In this document: positions 18,165 through 26,687 of the stretch, piece by piece
Layout: the number at the start of each line of letters is the position of its first letter
How positions within the stretch are numbered: the first letter of the stretch is position 1
Assembly: GCF_003675325.1 (NCBI RefSeq)
Contig: NZ_CP033073.1
Span: 496,001-560,000, forward strand
Direction of reading: 5' to 3'
DNA: 64,000 nt
Origin: Streptomyces dangxiongensis
GTDB lineage: Bacteria; Actinomycetota; Actinomycetes; Streptomycetales; Streptomycetaceae
Notes under the pieces: generated by a model
What the model was told of the DNA's origin: nothing
The model's input: only the letters and a program-made list of their open reading frames with translations
Databases searched by the model: none
Position numbers and translations under genes: made by a program

Positions 18165-18860
18165 TCAGGTGCCCGGCTTGCGGCCGTAGACGAAGACGTC
18201 GTCGCCGTTCTTCAGCAGCGACCAGTACGCCTTGGCCTCCGTCGGTGTCATGTTCACACAGCCGTGCGAGCCCGGCGGGTTCCACATGCTCAGGCCGACC
18301 GAGTGGAAGGCCTGACCGCCGTTGAAGAACTGGCTGTACGGCATCGGCACGTCGTAGAGGTTGGAGACGTGGTCGATGTCGCGCCAGTAGATCTTCTTCA
18401 GGCCGGTACGGGTCTCGAAGCCGTCGCGGCCGGTGCGCACCGGCACCGGGCCGTGGACGAGCTTCGCGCCGTCCTGGATCCAGCTTAGCTGGAGCGTGAG
18501 GTTCACGCAGGCGATGCGGCCCTTGTCCACTGGGCACTTGCCGTCCTTGTTCGGCTTGTTCCCGACGGCCTTCTGCTTGTTCATGAGGTCCATCACATCC
18601 CAGGTGACGGACCCGGCGTAGCCGATGTTCGGCGTGATGCCGTGCTTGGTCTGGAAGGCCTGTACGGCCTTGCAGTCGGCGGCGGACTGCTTGCCGTCCA
18701 CCGGCCGGCCCAGGAACCTCTCCACCTGCTTCTGGTACGGCCCCGTCTGCGAGGTGCAGCTCGCGGCCTGGGCCGGTGCCGCGGTGAGCGCGAGCGCGAG
18801 CGGCGCCACCAGTCCGGTGACGCCCAGCGCGACGACGCCTCGTCTGCGTATGTCCCCCAT
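18165..18860 (-). CDS. L,D-transpeptidase (YkuD) with N-terminal peptidoglycan-binding region
   Basis: 231 residues. A signal peptide (about 1-33, cleavage after PAQAA) is followed by a PG_binding_1-like repeat (VERFLGRPVDGKQSAADCKAV ... FQTKHGI, trimmed) and a YkuD catalytic domain ending in HSVGLSMWNPPGSHGCVNM, where the cysteine of SHGC (about residue 200) is the nucleophile. It would form 3-3 crosslinks in peptidoglycan or attach proteins to it, outside the membrane. The start is the ATG at 18860 behind GGGTAGG. It is a single-gene unit with its own terminator. Confidence 0.92.
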   Translation of the reverse strand: MGDIRRRGVVALGVTGLVAPLALALTAAPAQAASCTSQTGPYQKQVERFLGRPVDGKQSAADCKAVQAFQTKHGITPNIGYAGSVTWDVMDLMNKQKAVGNKPNKDGKCPVDKGRIACVNLTLQLSWIQDGAKLVHGPVPVRTGRDGFETRTGLKKIYWRDIDHVSNLYDVPMPYSQFFNGGQAFHSVGLSMWNPPGSHGCVNMTPTEAKAYWSLLKNGDDVFVYGRKPGT

Positions 18861-19050
18861 GACGGCCTACCCTTCTCCCCTTGATCGCCCGAGGTCTGCA
18901 CCAGGTGTTTCCCAGCGCGATTCCCACGGTCTCGCATCAGTAGACCTGGGCGGGCGGGCGAGGGTTGTGTTTCCGGCCACCCTGTGACGAAATGGTGAAC
19001 TTCGTCACCGCGCGGCCGTACAGGAGCGCGGGGCGGTGGGCCGAGGCCGG

Positions 19051-19839
19051 TCAGGGCTGGTGGACGGCCGCGTGGAAGCCGGTGTTGACGGCGGTGAGGC
19101 CGCCGTCGACCACGAGGGTGGTGCCGGTGATCCAGGCGGCGTCGCGGGAGGCCAGGAAGGCGACCGCGGCGGCGATGTCCGCCGGCTCCCCGACCCGGCC
19201 GAGCGGGTACAGGCCGCGTGCGGCGTCGAGTTCGTCGTCGCGCCCCTCCCACGCCGAGGTGCGGACCGTGCCCGGTGCCACGAGGTTGACCCGCACGCCC
19301 CGGGCTGCGGCGTGCCCGGCGAGGGTCCGGGTGAGGGAACCGAGGCCGGCCTTGGCGGCGCTGTAGGCGTGGTTGCCGAAGTCCTGGAGGCCGTTGACGG
19401 AGCCGACGCTCACGATCGCCCCGCGGCCGGAGGCGGCGAGGTGCGGCAGGGCGGCGCGACAGCAGCGGTAGGCACCGGTGAGCGTGATGTCGAGGTCACG
19501 CGTCCACGCCTCGTCGGGGTCGTCCTCGAACAGCGGGACGTCCGCGGTGCAGTGCGCGGCGCTGTTGACCAGGACGTCGAGGGAGCCGAACACGGTGACG
19601 GCGCGGGCGACGGCCGCCTCGACGGCGGCGCGGTCGGCCACGTCACAGGCGAACGCCTCGGCGGCCAGGCCCTGTCGGCGCAGTGCGGTCGCGGTCCGCT
19701 CGGCCTCGGCCGGTTCCCGGTCGGTCACCAGGACCCGGCCGCCCTCCTCGGCGAGCCGCCGGGCCACGGCGGCGCCGATGCCGCGGGCGGCGCCCGTGAC
19801 GAGAACTCCGTGTCCTGCGAAGCGGGTCGGGTCAGTCAT
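19051..19839 (-). CDS. SDR family oxidoreductase
   Basis: 262 residues, classical short-chain dehydrogenase length. Rossmann motif TGAARGIG (about 16-23), structural LVNSAAH in the NNAG position, catalytic Ser in SVGSVNG, and YSAAK (YxxxK) are all present. The C-terminus GTTLVVDGGLT is typical of FabG-like enzymes. It would oxidise or reduce an alcohol/ketone with NAD(P). A TACTGT box ends 6 nt before the ATG, indicating a leaderless transcript. Its direct upstream neighbour is the remnant of a different SDR, so the locus once held two. Confidence 0.9.
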   Translation of the reverse strand: MTDPTRFAGHGVLVTGAARGIGAAVARRLAEEGGRVLVTDREPAEAERTATALRRQGLAAEAFACDVADRAAVEAAVARAVTVFGSLDVLVNSAAHCTADVPLFEDDPDEAWTRDLDITLTGAYRCCRAALPHLAASGRGAIVSVGSVNGLQDFGNHAYSAAKAGLGSLTRTLAGHAAARGVRVNLVAPGTVRTSAWEGRDDELDAARGLYPLGRVGEPADIAAAVAFLASRDAAWITGTTLVVDGGLTAVNTGFHAAVHQP

Positions 19840-19906
19840 GAGCCGACAGTACGGCTCCGGCGGCGGCCTTTCACCGGTACGGCGACCCCTGACCGTCCGG
19901 CCGCTC

Positions 19907-20222
19907 TCACCGGTATCCGGTGACGTCCGCCGGCTCGCCCTCGTCCTGCACCTCGGGCAGGTACCGCCAGGCGTCCGGCCGGGTGCCGTCGAGGTCGGTG
20001 ACGCCGTACACCCGGGCCAGGCCGCCGCTGGAGAGTGACTGTCCGTTGAAACCGCGCCACTTCGGGGTCGGTGGCCAGGGCGGCGACGGCGCGGCCGGTG
20101 AAGCGCGGGGTCTCGGAGATGGCGAAGTGGGGTTCGCGCGCCAGTGCGTCGCGCCGTGGCGCTCACCCCGGGCTGGCTGCGCTCGGAACACATGCTCGAC
20201 CTCTTCGGTGTCCGTGAGGACA
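19907..20222 (-). pseudogene. Decayed SDR remnant with internal inversion and frameshift
   Basis: The minus strand from about 20152 to the TGA at 19907 encodes a typical SDR C-terminus (DALAREPHFAISETPRFTG, then NGQSLSSGGLARVYG and TDLDGTRPDAWRYL). It is broken by one extra base near 20049-20051. The residues that should come just before it (AVALTPGWLRSEHMLDLFGV, then REDN) are found immediately adjacent but on the plus strand, 20147-20223, so about 75 bp has been inverted. The N-terminal two-thirds of the gene is missing; the DUF4180 gene follows directly. This is a dead gene with three separate lesions. Confidence 0.8.
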
Positions 20223-20229
20223 ACTGTTT

Positions 20230-20598
20230 TCATCCGCGCAGTCGGGCGTCGAGTTCCACGGTGTCCGCGAGGAACCATAGCTGCCGGCCCTGGTTGCACT
20301 CGTGGACGAAGTCACGCAGGGCCGTGCTCCCGGCGACGTGTCCGGAGATGTCGCCGAGGACGGCGAGACGCAGCCGGTAGGTCGCGAACTTCTGGACGAC
20401 CGCCCCGGCGACGCCGGAGCGCAGCCGGAAGAAGTCGTCGGCGATCCGCTCCACGGGCACCGCGACCAGCTCTGCCTCGTGCCCGAACGCGTCACCGATC
20501 AGGTCGAGCGCCGCGCTCTCGCCGTCGAGGAGCGGGCCGTCGGGAGCGCACTGCAGGACCCGTACGCCGTGGAGGGTGTCGATCGTCTGTGTGGTCAT
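20230..20598 (-). CDS. DUF4180 domain protein
   Basis: 122 residues. The sequence (ALDLIGDAFGHEAELVAVPV, RIADDFFRLRSGVAGAVVQK, LAVLGDISGHVAGSTALRDF) fits the DUF4180 family from end to end. Its function is unknown; the family is often found near stress or antibiotic-response genes. A TAGAAT box ends 7 nt before the ATG, so the mRNA is probably leaderless. The SDR remnant begins right after its stop codon, suggesting a past rearrangement at this boundary. Confidence 0.8.
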   Translation of the reverse strand: MTTQTIDTLHGVRVLQCAPDGPLLDGESAALDLIGDAFGHEAELVAVPVERIADDFFRLRSGVAGAVVQKFATYRLRLAVLGDISGHVAGSTALRDFVHECNQGRQLWFLADTVELDARLRG

Positions 20599-20652
20599 GG
20601 GCGCGATTCTAAAGTCGCGCCCGCGTGCCACCTGGTATTTGTGCGGTGCCCG

Positions 20653-21282
20653 TCAGTGTCCGCGCGCGATCCACTCCTCCAGGTGGGAGGCCTCGGCGCC
20701 GATGGTCGTGGCGTCCCCGTGGCCGGTGAGGACCTTCGTCTCCGGCGGGAGGGTGAGGAGCCGGTCCCGGATGGAGCCGATGATCGTCGGGAAGTGGGAG
20801 TAGGAGCGCCCGGTGGCGCCCGGGCCGCCCTGGAACAGGGTGTCGCCGGTGAACACGGTGCCGAGCCCGGGGTCGTACAGGCAGACCGCGCCCGGGGCGT
20901 GCCCGGGGGTGTGCAGGACGGTCAGGTCGGCGCCGGCGGCCTCGATGACCTGACCGTCGGTGAGGTGCCGGTCGGGCTCGCGGTCGGGGTGGGTGAGCTG
21001 CCACAGCGGCAGGTCGTCGGGGTGCAGCCAGATGACGGCGCCGGTGCGGTCGGCCAGTTCGGGCGCCGCGTCGATGTGGTCGTTGTGGGCGTGGGTGCAC
21101 ACGATCGCGGTGAGCCGGCGGTCGCCGACGGCGCGGGCGACGGCCTCGGCGTCGTGGGCGGCGTCGATGACGATCACCTCGTGGTCGTCGCCGACGAGCC
21201 ACACGTTGTTCTCGACGTCCCAGGTGCCGCCGTCCAGGGTGAACTGGCCGGAGGTGACGACGCGTTCGATGCGGGCGGCCAT
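20653..21282 (-). CDS. Metallo-beta-lactamase-fold hydrolase paired with MscR
   Basis: 209 residues. The metal-binding THAHNDHID motif, HTPGHAPG, FTGDTLF and the C-terminal HGD are all in place for a two-metal glyoxalase II-like hydrolase. Its ATG overlaps the stop of the mycothiol-dependent dehydrogenase (TGATG), so the two are translationally coupled. In actinobacteria this pairing is recurrent, and the hydrolase is thought to cleave the S-formylmycothiol produced by MscR to formate and mycothiol. That specific activity is inferred from context. Confidence 0.88.
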   Translation of the reverse strand: MAARIERVVTSGQFTLDGGTWDVENNVWLVGDDHEVIVIDAAHDAEAVARAVGDRRLTAIVCTHAHNDHIDAAPELADRTGAVIWLHPDDLPLWQLTHPDREPDRHLTDGQVIEAAGADLTVLHTPGHAPGAVCLYDPGLGTVFTGDTLFQGGPGATGRSYSHFPTIIGSIRDRLLTLPPETKVLTGHGDATTIGAEASHLEEWIARGH

Positions 21283-22370
21283 CACAGCACCACCACCGAG
21301 CGCAGCACGTCGCCGTGGTGCATCCGTTCGAACGCCTTCTCCACCTCGTCGAGTCGGACGGTCTCCGTGACGAACGCGTCGAGCGGGAGCCGGCCCTGGA
21401 GGTGGAGGTCGATCAGCATGGGGAAGTCGCGGGAGGGCAGGCAGTCGCCGTACCAGGAGGACTTCAGGGCGCCGCCGCGGCCGAAGACGTCGAGCAGGGG
21501 CAGTTCGAGCTTCATCTCGGGGGTGGGGACGCCGACGAGGACGACGGTGCCGGCGAGGTCGCGGGCGTAGAAGGCCTGCCGGTAGGTCTCGGGGCGGCCG
21601 ACGGCCTCGATGACGACGTCGGCGCCGAAGCCGCCGGTCAGTTCGCGGATCGCCTCGACCGGGTCGGTGTCCTCGGAGTTGACGGTGTGGGTGGCGCCGA
21701 GCGTGCGGGCCTTGTCCAGCTTGCGGTCGTCGATGTCCACGGCGATGACCTTCGCCGCACCGGCCAGGTCCGCACCGGCGATCGCCGCCCCGCCGACGCC
21801 GCCGCAGCCGATGACGGCGACCGAGTCGCCCCGGCCGACGCCTCCGGTGTTGATGGCGGCGCCGATGCCGGCCATCACCCCGCAGCCCAGCAGCCCGGCG
21901 ACCGCCGGGGAGACGGACGGGTCGACCTTGGTGCACTGGCCGGCCGCCACGAGCGTCTTCTCGGCGAACGCGCCGATGCCGAGGGCCGGGGAGAGTTCCT
22001 GCCCGGTCGCGGCGAGGGTCATCCGCTGCCGCGCGTTGTGGGTGTCGAAGCAGTACCAGGGCCGGCCGCGCAGGCAGGCCCGGCACTGCCCGCACACCGC
22101 ACGCCAGTTGAGGATGACGAAGTCACCGGGGGCGACGTCGGTGACCCCGGCGCCGACCGACTCCACGACGCCGGCGGCCTCGTGGCCGAGCAGGAAGGGG
22201 AAGTCGTCCGAGATGCCGCCCTGTTTGTAGTGCAGATCGGTGTGACAGACCCCGCAGGCCTGGATGCGCACGACGGCCTCGCCCGGCCCCGGATCCGGGA
22301 TCACGATCGTCTCGAGCCGTACGGGCTCGTCCTTCCCCGGTGCGATCACGCCGCGGACTTCCTGCGCCAT
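21282..22370 (-). CDS. mscR: S-(hydroxymethyl)mycothiol dehydrogenase / mycothiol-dependent formaldehyde dehydrogenase
   Basis: 362 residues, a class III zinc alcohol dehydrogenase. The catalytic zinc site [10 protein letters not shown], the GHEAAGVVE motif and the structural zinc lobe ([15 protein letters not shown]) are complete, and the Rossmann strand [14 protein letters not shown] binds NAD. The KQGG and THNARQ-type sequence and the coupled metallo-hydrolase fit the mycothiol-specific branch rather than generic ADHs. It oxidises S-hydroxymethylmycothiol, formed from formaldehyde, and reduces S-nitrosomycothiol. Start ATG at 22370 with GGGGACAGG upstream. A tandem 10-bp repeat lies in the promoter region. 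Confidence 0.9.
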   Translation of the reverse strand: MAQEVRGVIAPGKDEPVRLETIVIPDPGPGEAVVRIQACGVCHTDLHYKQGGISDDFPFLLGHEAAGVVESVGAGVTDVAPGDFVILNWRAVCGQCRACLRGRPWYCFDTHNARQRMTLAATGQELSPALGIGAFAEKTLVAAGQCTKVDPSVSPAVAGLLGCGVMAGIGAAINTGGVGRGDSVAVIGCGGVGGAAIAGADLAGAAKVIAVDIDDRKLDKARTLGATHTVNSEDTDPVEAIRELTGGFGADVVIEAVGRPETYRQAFYARDLAGTVVLVGVPTPEMKLELPLLDVFGRGGALKSSWYGDCLPSRDFPMLIDLHLQGRLPLDAFVTETVRLDEVEKAFERMHHGDVLRSVVVL

Positions 22371-22388
22371 GGCCTGTCCCCTTCCTGT

Positions 22389-22408
22389 ATTCCTTCGAAT
22401 TCCTTCGA
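22389..22408. repeat. Two tandem copies of a 10-bp AT-richer motif upstream of mscR
   Basis: ATTCCTTCGA occurs twice in direct succession (22389-22398, 22399-22408), 19 bp upstream of the mscR start codon. On the minus strand it reads TCGAAGGAATTCGAAGGAAT. The position would suit a regulator binding site; no known site is recognised. Confidence 0.55.
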
Positions 22409-22564
22409 ATGCCGTCGCTGCCGACCCTACGCGCCATGGATCGGCAGCGGGACGGTCCACGAGGACGGCCGTGGATCTCTCCGGACCGGTGCACGGGCGG
22501 GACGCGGCGGCGCGGAGGGCCGTCCCGGCCGGGACGGCCCTCGGGCCCGGGGGCGGGAGCGGGC

Positions 22565-22858
22565 TCAGTGGACGGCGGAGTCCCCGCCGAGCAGGGGCGC
22601 GGCGGGGGCGAGGACCTGCGCCACCTGGTTCAGCTCCTTGAGGTCGTCCAGCGCCTGCAACTGGTCGGTGACCCTCGGCACCCGGTCCTGCTCCGATGCG
22701 GGGATGCCGGCGCCGGCGAGCGAGTCCAGCGTGGTCAGCGCGCCGAACTTCCCGACGGACGGTGTGCCGGCGTCGGCCGCGTTCGCCGACGGTACGGCGA
22801 GAGCGGCGATCCCGGCGGCCAGACCGACGGCGGCGGCGATGCGTCGTGTTGAGATCAT
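22565..22858 (-). CDS. Small secreted protein
   Basis: 97 residues. A clear signal peptide ([20 protein letters not shown], cleavage near ANAAD at about 28) leads to a short mature protein with [19 protein letters not shown] and a helical C-terminus ([20 protein letters not shown]). There are no cysteines, and it is not a chaplin or rodlin by motif. Similar small exported proteins of unknown role are common in Streptomyces. The start ATG at 22858 has only GAGGG close upstream. It lies between mscR (same strand) and a divergent SnoaL-like gene. Confidence 0.7.
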   Translation of the reverse strand: MISTRRIAAAVGLAAGIAALAVPSANAADAGTPSVGKFGALTTLDSLAGAGIPASEQDRVPRVTDQLQALDDLKELNQVAQVLAPAAPLLGGDSAVH

Positions 22859-23028
22859 GCCCTCAGCAACGGCGGCGGGCCCCGGCCGGACACGGGCGTC
22901 GGCCCGCGCTCACCCGTGAGGCGGATCCGGCCGCTGCGCTTGCCGTGACCGTCGGGGCGGAGGAGTCTCGGAGGTGGGGTCCGTGCGGCCCGCCCCCGTC
23001 GGGCCGCGGGCGCCTGAAGGAGGTCACC

Positions 23029-23394
23029 ATGGGCACCGCGACGGGGTCCTCGTTCGACTCCGACACACTGCGCCGGGCCATAGAGGGGAACACCGGGAAC
23101 ACCCTTCTGTCGCTCTACACGGACGACGCGGAGATCCGCATCGTCGACCACAACAACCAGCCCAGCAGCCCCACGGTCCTGCACGGCCGGGGCCAGATCG
23201 CCGAGTTGCTGGACGACGTCTACAGCCGGGACATGACGCACAGGCTGGAACGGTGCGTCGTGGAGGGCGAACACGCCGCCTACAGCGAGGCCTGCGAGTA
23301 CGCGGACGGCACCCGCGTCCTGGCCGAGTCGATGCTCACCCTTCGGGATGGCAAGATCGCCGACCAGCTCATCATCCAGGCCTGGGACGAGTAG
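23029..23394 (+). CDS. NTF2/SnoaL-like fold protein
   Basis: 121 residues with a textbook GAAGGAGGTCACC site before the ATG at 23029. The sequence has the cone-shaped alpha+beta pattern of the SnoaL-like/NTF2 superfamily: LLSLYTDDAEIRIVDHN, HGRGQIAELLDDVYSRDM, YADGTRVLAESMLTLRDGKI. Such proteins are either small isomerases/cyclases or ligand-binding proteins; no catalytic residues can be assigned. It is transcribed alone, ahead of the ZTP riboswitch and folD. Confidence 0.8.
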   Translation: MGTATGSSFDSDTLRRAIEGNTGNTLLSLYTDDAEIRIVDHNNQPSSPTVLHGRGQIAELLDDVYSRDMTHRLERCVVEGEHAAYSEACEYADGTRVLAESMLTLRDGKIADQLIIQAWDE

Positions 23395-23499
23395 GACGCG
23401 GCCGGGTACGGCAGGCGTCCCGAGGAGGCCGCGCGGGTCCGGGCCGCCCCCGGCCGGACCGGACCCGTGAGCGGTCCGGAGGCCGTACGCGCGCTCGGT

Positions 23500-23585
23500 T
23501 ACCCTGTAGGCGGGCCGTGACTGGCGCTGAGGTGGAGTACCACCGGGGAGCGGTCCGTGGTGGTTGCCGCGCGCCTGGGCGAGAG
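23500..23585 (+). promoter_or_regulatory. ZTP (pfl) riboswitch upstream of folD
   Basis: From 23512 the RNA reads GGGCCGTGACTGGCG, then GGTGGAGTACCACCGGGG with AGCG, and 30 nt later CCGCGCGCCTGGGC. These are the conserved segments of the pfl RNA motif in the right order and spacing: the CGTGACTGGC core, the GGTGGAG/ACCACC hairpin with GGGAGCG, and the distal CGCCTGGGC stem-pseudoknot. ZTP riboswitches sense the folate-stress nucleotide ZTP/ZMP and raise folate and purine gene expression. A TACCCT -10 box (23500-23505) places the transcript start right at the aptamer. The end is 27 nt before folD, so control is probably at translation. Confidence 0.92.
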
Positions 23586-23612
23586 AGCCGATCCCAGCCC
23601 AGGAGTGTGAGC

Positions 23613-24461
23613 ATGACCCAGGCCCGTCTCATGGACGGCACCGCGCCCGCCCGCCGCATCGTCGGGGACGCCGCGAAGAAGGCCGCCGGACTCGCCGAAC
23701 GCACCGGCACCGCGCCGTGCCTCGCGACCGTGCTGGTCGGCGCGGACCCGGCGTCCGTGACGTATGTCCGTATGAAGCAGAACCGCTGCCGCGAGGCCGG
23801 CGTGGAGTCCCGGCACGTCGCGCTGCCCGCGGCCACGACCACCGCCGAACTCGTGGCGAAGCTGGAGGAGTTGTCGGCAGACGCGAGCGTGCACGGGATC
23901 CTGCTCCAGCACCCGGTGGGCGACCGGGTCGACGAGCGGGCCGCGTTCGAGGCGATCGCCCCGGAGAAGGACGTCGACGGCGTCACCTTCGCGTCGTTCG
24001 CCACGATGAGCTTCGGACTGCCGGGCTTCGTCTCCTGCACACCGGGCGGCATCCTGCGACTGCTGGACGAGTACGGCGTCGACCCGGCCGGGAAGCGGGC
24101 CGTGGTCGTGGGCCGCAGCGCGATCCTCGGCAAGCCGGTGGGCATGCTGCTGCTGGCCCGGGACGCGACCGTGACGTACTGTCATTCGCGCACCCGGGAC
24201 CTGTCCGCGGCGGTCCGCGAGGCCGACATCGTCGTCGCCGCCGTCGGCCGCCCGCGGCTGATCCGCGGGCAGGACATCAAGCCCGGCGCGGTCGTGATCG
24301 ACGCGGGCTACAACCCGGGGGACGTCGGTGACGTCGACTTCGACTCCGCCGTGGAGCGGGCCTCGCTGATCACGCCGGTGCCGGGCGGGGTCGGTCCGAT
24401 GACGATCGCCACGCTGCTGGAGCAGACCGTGGACGCAGCCGCCCGGCAACTCGGCGCGTAA
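23613..24461 (+). CDS. folD: Bifunctional methylenetetrahydrofolate dehydrogenase/cyclohydrolase
   Basis: 282 residues from an ATG 7 nt after AGGAG. The FolD signature YVRMKQNRCREAG (catalytic Lys in the YxxxK-like segment), HGILLQHPVGD, PEKDVDG, the NADP-binding VVVGRSAILGKPVG and the C-terminal ITPVPGGVGPMT are all present. It interconverts 5,10-methylene-, methenyl- and 10-formyl-tetrahydrofolate in the cytoplasm, supplying one-carbon units for purine and formyl-Met synthesis. The ZTP riboswitch directly upstream, which responds to 10-formyl-THF shortage, fits this role exactly. Confidence 0.96.
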   Translation: MTQARLMDGTAPARRIVGDAAKKAAGLAERTGTAPCLATVLVGADPASVTYVRMKQNRCREAGVESRHVALPAATTTAELVAKLEELSADASVHGILLQHPVGDRVDERAAFEAIAPEKDVDGVTFASFATMSFGLPGFVSCTPGGILRLLDEYGVDPAGKRAVVVGRSAILGKPVGMLLLARDATVTYCHSRTRDLSAAVREADIVVAAVGRPRLIRGQDIKPGAVVIDAGYNPGDVGDVDFDSAVERASLITPVPGGVGPMTIATLLEQTVDAAARQLGA

Positions 24462-24764
24462 GAGCAGGGGCCGGTACGAGGGGCGTGCGGGGGGGGCGGG
24501 TCCGGTGGATCGGCGCATCCAGGACCGGTAGTCCATCACGTCCCCGGGCCTTCACCCCGTACTCGCGGGCGTCCTGGGGGAAGGTGGTCTCCAGGCGAGG
24601 ACGGCGCCGGTGCGCGGGCCGGGATCAGCATCCGCCGGCCACCCGCGCCCGCGTCCCCGCACCCGTACGCCTGCCCCGGCCGGCCCCGGGGTGCGCCGTC
24701 GGCCATGTGCGGGTCGTCGCCCTCGTCCGTGAGGAAGGGCGGCCCGGACGGCGCGCCCCCGCGG
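24462..24764. other. Intergenic region with no gene recognised
   Basis: About 300 bp between the convergent folD and alcohol dehydrogenase genes. Open frames occur on both strands because of the GC content, but none resembles a known protein or has a ribosome site. No clear hairpin or repeat was found. Confidence 0.4.
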
Positions 24765-25790
24765 TCAGCGCGTGGTCAGGACCATCCGGAACCGGGCGGC
24801 GCCGGAGAGCATGCGGTCGTAGGCCTCCCCGGCCCGCTCCAGCGGCACCGTCTCGGTCATCGGGCGGATGCCGTGCAGGACGCTGAACGCCATGGTGTCC
24901 TCGACGTCCTGCGCGGTGCCGGAGGGGTGGCCGCGGATGACACGGCCGGCTCCGATGAGCTGCACCGGGCTGATGCCGAGCGGCTCGGGGGTGGCGCCGA
25001 TGACCACCAGCTCGCCGCGCGGCGCCAGTCCGTCCACGGTGGCCGAGATGGCCTCGGAGTTGCCGGCGGTGGCCAGGACGACCTGCGCCCCGCCGAGGGA
25101 CCCGAGCGCCTCGGCCACCGGGGTCCCGGCGGTGCTGTCGACGTAGTGGTGGGCGCCAAGCTGCTTGACGAAGCCGGCCTTCTCCGCGCCGCGGGCGATG
25201 GCCACGGTCTCGAAGCCCATCGCGACCGCGTACCGCACGCCGAGGTGGCCGAGGCCGCCGACGCCGAGGACGGCGACCAGGTCCCCCGGCCGGGCCGAAC
25301 TGCGCCGCAGCCCGTTGTACGTGGTGACGCCCGCGCAGGCCATGGGCCCGGCGTCGCTCGCCGCGAGCGCGTCGGGGATCCGGGCCAGGGCGTCGACGGG
25401 TACGACGACCTGCTCGGCGAAGCCGCCGTCGTAGGCCCAGCCCGGGACCGCCAGCTCGGCGCAGAGGAGGAAGTCACCTCGGCGGCAGGCCCGGCAGTGG
25501 CCGCAACTGCCGCCGAACCAGCCGACCGCGACCCGGTCACCGGCCTGCCATCCCCGGTCCCGCGCTCCCTCGCCGAGCGCCTCGATCCGCCCGGCGATCT
25601 CGTGCCCCGGAACCTCGGGGAACGTGATGCCCGGCACCCCGGCGGTCACGAAGAAGGCGTCGCTGTGGCAGATGCCGCACGCCTCGACTGCGATGCGCAC
25701 CCGGCCGGGGCCCGGCTGCGGAACCTCCCGCTCGGTCAGCTCGAACGCGCCGCCCTCGGTGGTCACCTGCGCGACTCGGTAGGTACTCAT
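24765..25790 (-). CDS. Zinc-binding alcohol dehydrogenase
   Basis: 341 residues, a complete medium-chain dehydrogenase, with GGAGGGACCC before the ATG at 25790. The catalytic zinc motif EACGICHSDAF, VPGHEIAGR, the structural zinc cysteines CGHCRACRRGDFLLC and the Rossmann turn VLGVGGLGHLG are intact. It resembles the AdhA/AdhP propanol-preferring branch, which oxidises primary alcohols or reduces aldehydes with NAD(P). The cytosolic enzyme's natural substrate is unknown. A TetR gene lies 160 bp upstream in the same orientation and may regulate it. Confidence 0.88.
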   Translation of the reverse strand: MSTYRVAQVTTEGGAFELTEREVPQPGPGRVRIAVEACGICHSDAFFVTAGVPGITFPEVPGHEIAGRIEALGEGARDRGWQAGDRVAVGWFGGSCGHCRACRRGDFLLCAELAVPGWAYDGGFAEQVVVPVDALARIPDALAASDAGPMACAGVTTYNGLRRSSARPGDLVAVLGVGGLGHLGVRYAVAMGFETVAIARGAEKAGFVKQLGAHHYVDSTAGTPVAEALGSLGGAQVVLATAGNSEAISATVDGLAPRGELVVIGATPEPLGISPVQLIGAGRVIRGHPSGTAQDVEDTMAFSVLHGIRPMTETVPLERAGEAYDRMLSGAARFRMVLTTR

Positions 25791-25951
25791 GGGTCCCTCC
25801 GGAGAACGTGCGACGGCCCCCGCTCCAGCACATCAGCTCCGGACCGATCCCGCGCGCCGAACCGGACGGAGCCTGGCGCCGAGCCGGCCGCGGCATCGCT
25901 CAGGCGCCCGGCCGGAGCCCGCGCAGGCCCGGCGGCTCGGGGGCCGGTGGG

Positions 25952-26614
25952 TCACGTGTCGCGCGGCCGCCAGCCCTCCGGACGGAGCATGCCCAGCAGC
26001 AGGCGGACCAGTTCCTCCACCACCTCGTCCAGGGTGGCGTCCACCCAGCCGGCGGTCCAGTCGTGCAGCAGGCCGTTGACGCTGCCGATGAAGGCCGTGG
26101 CCGCGAGGCGGTAGTCGCGGGGTGCCGCCTCCCCGCGGGCCACGGCCGCGTCCGCCTCGGCGCGGATGAGGCCGATCCAGCGGGCCCGGCGGGCCAGCCG
26201 CTGCTCCTCCATGCGGGGGCTGACGCCGACGATCTCCACGAAGGTGATGCGGATGCGGTGCGGGTCGCAGGTGACGCCGCGGGCGTAGGCCCGGAAGAGC
26301 GCGGTGGCGCGCTCGGCCAGCGGCAGGCCCTCGGCGGTGGCGAGGGCGTCCAGGACGGCCTGTTCGGCCCAGCCGTTGACCTGGAGGTGGAGGGCGGCGA
26401 GGACGTCCTCCAGGGTGCGGAACTCCTCGTAGAACTGGCGCGTGGACAGGCCGGCGGCCTGGCTCAGCGCGGCGACCGTCGTCCCCCGGTAGCCGGGGGT
26501 GCCGCCGAACAGCCGCAGCGCCGCGTCCAGGAAGCGGCGGCGGCGCTCGGCCTGCCGCTCCTCGGCGGACCGGCCGCCGTAGCGTCCCGTCGGCGTCCTG
26601 AGCCTGCCCTCCAC
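25952..26614 (-). CDS. TetR/AcrR family transcriptional regulator
   Basis: 220 residues from a GTG at 26614 with GGAGGGGGA upstream; a further upstream ATG at 26662 is in frame but lacks a ribosome site and would overlap promoter elements. The HTH (about 25-70) reads AALRLFGGTPGYRGTTVAAL then SQAAGLSTRQFYEEF. The C-terminal domain has the helical profile of ligand-sensing TetR proteins. The gene is divergent from the secreted beta-propeller gene, with a perfect inverted repeat between them, so it probably represses that promoter and its own. Confidence 0.88.
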   Translation of the reverse strand: MEGRLRTPTGRYGGRSAEERQAERRRRFLDAALRLFGGTPGYRGTTVAALSQAAGLSTRQFYEEFRTLEDVLAALHLQVNGWAEQAVLDALATAEGLPLAERATALFRAYARGVTCDPHRIRITFVEIVGVSPRMEEQRLARRARWIGLIRAEADAAVARGEAAPRDYRLAATAFIGSVNGLLHDWTAGWVDATLDEVVEELVRLLLGMLRPEGWRPRDT

Positions 26615-26687
26615 GAGTCCCCCTCCGTCATACCGCTGCTCACCCAATCTTGTCGTGCACACATCTTGTCGAGAAGGCGGGCCCTTC

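Noticed and set aside
18165..18860. L,D-transpeptidase as the missing peptide-release enzyme of the NRPS
   Set aside because: It has a peptidoglycan-binding region and YkuD fold, lies over 20 kb away in its own unit, and differs from PBP-type cyclases.
22565..22858. Chaplin or rodlin identity for the small secreted protein
   Set aside because: No chaplin motif or cysteine pair, and no rodlin-like sequence; only the signal peptide and size fit.
24462..24764. Possible small gene between folD and the alcohol dehydrogenase
   Set aside because: Frames on both strands lack ribosome sites and resemble shadow translations; no motif was recognised.
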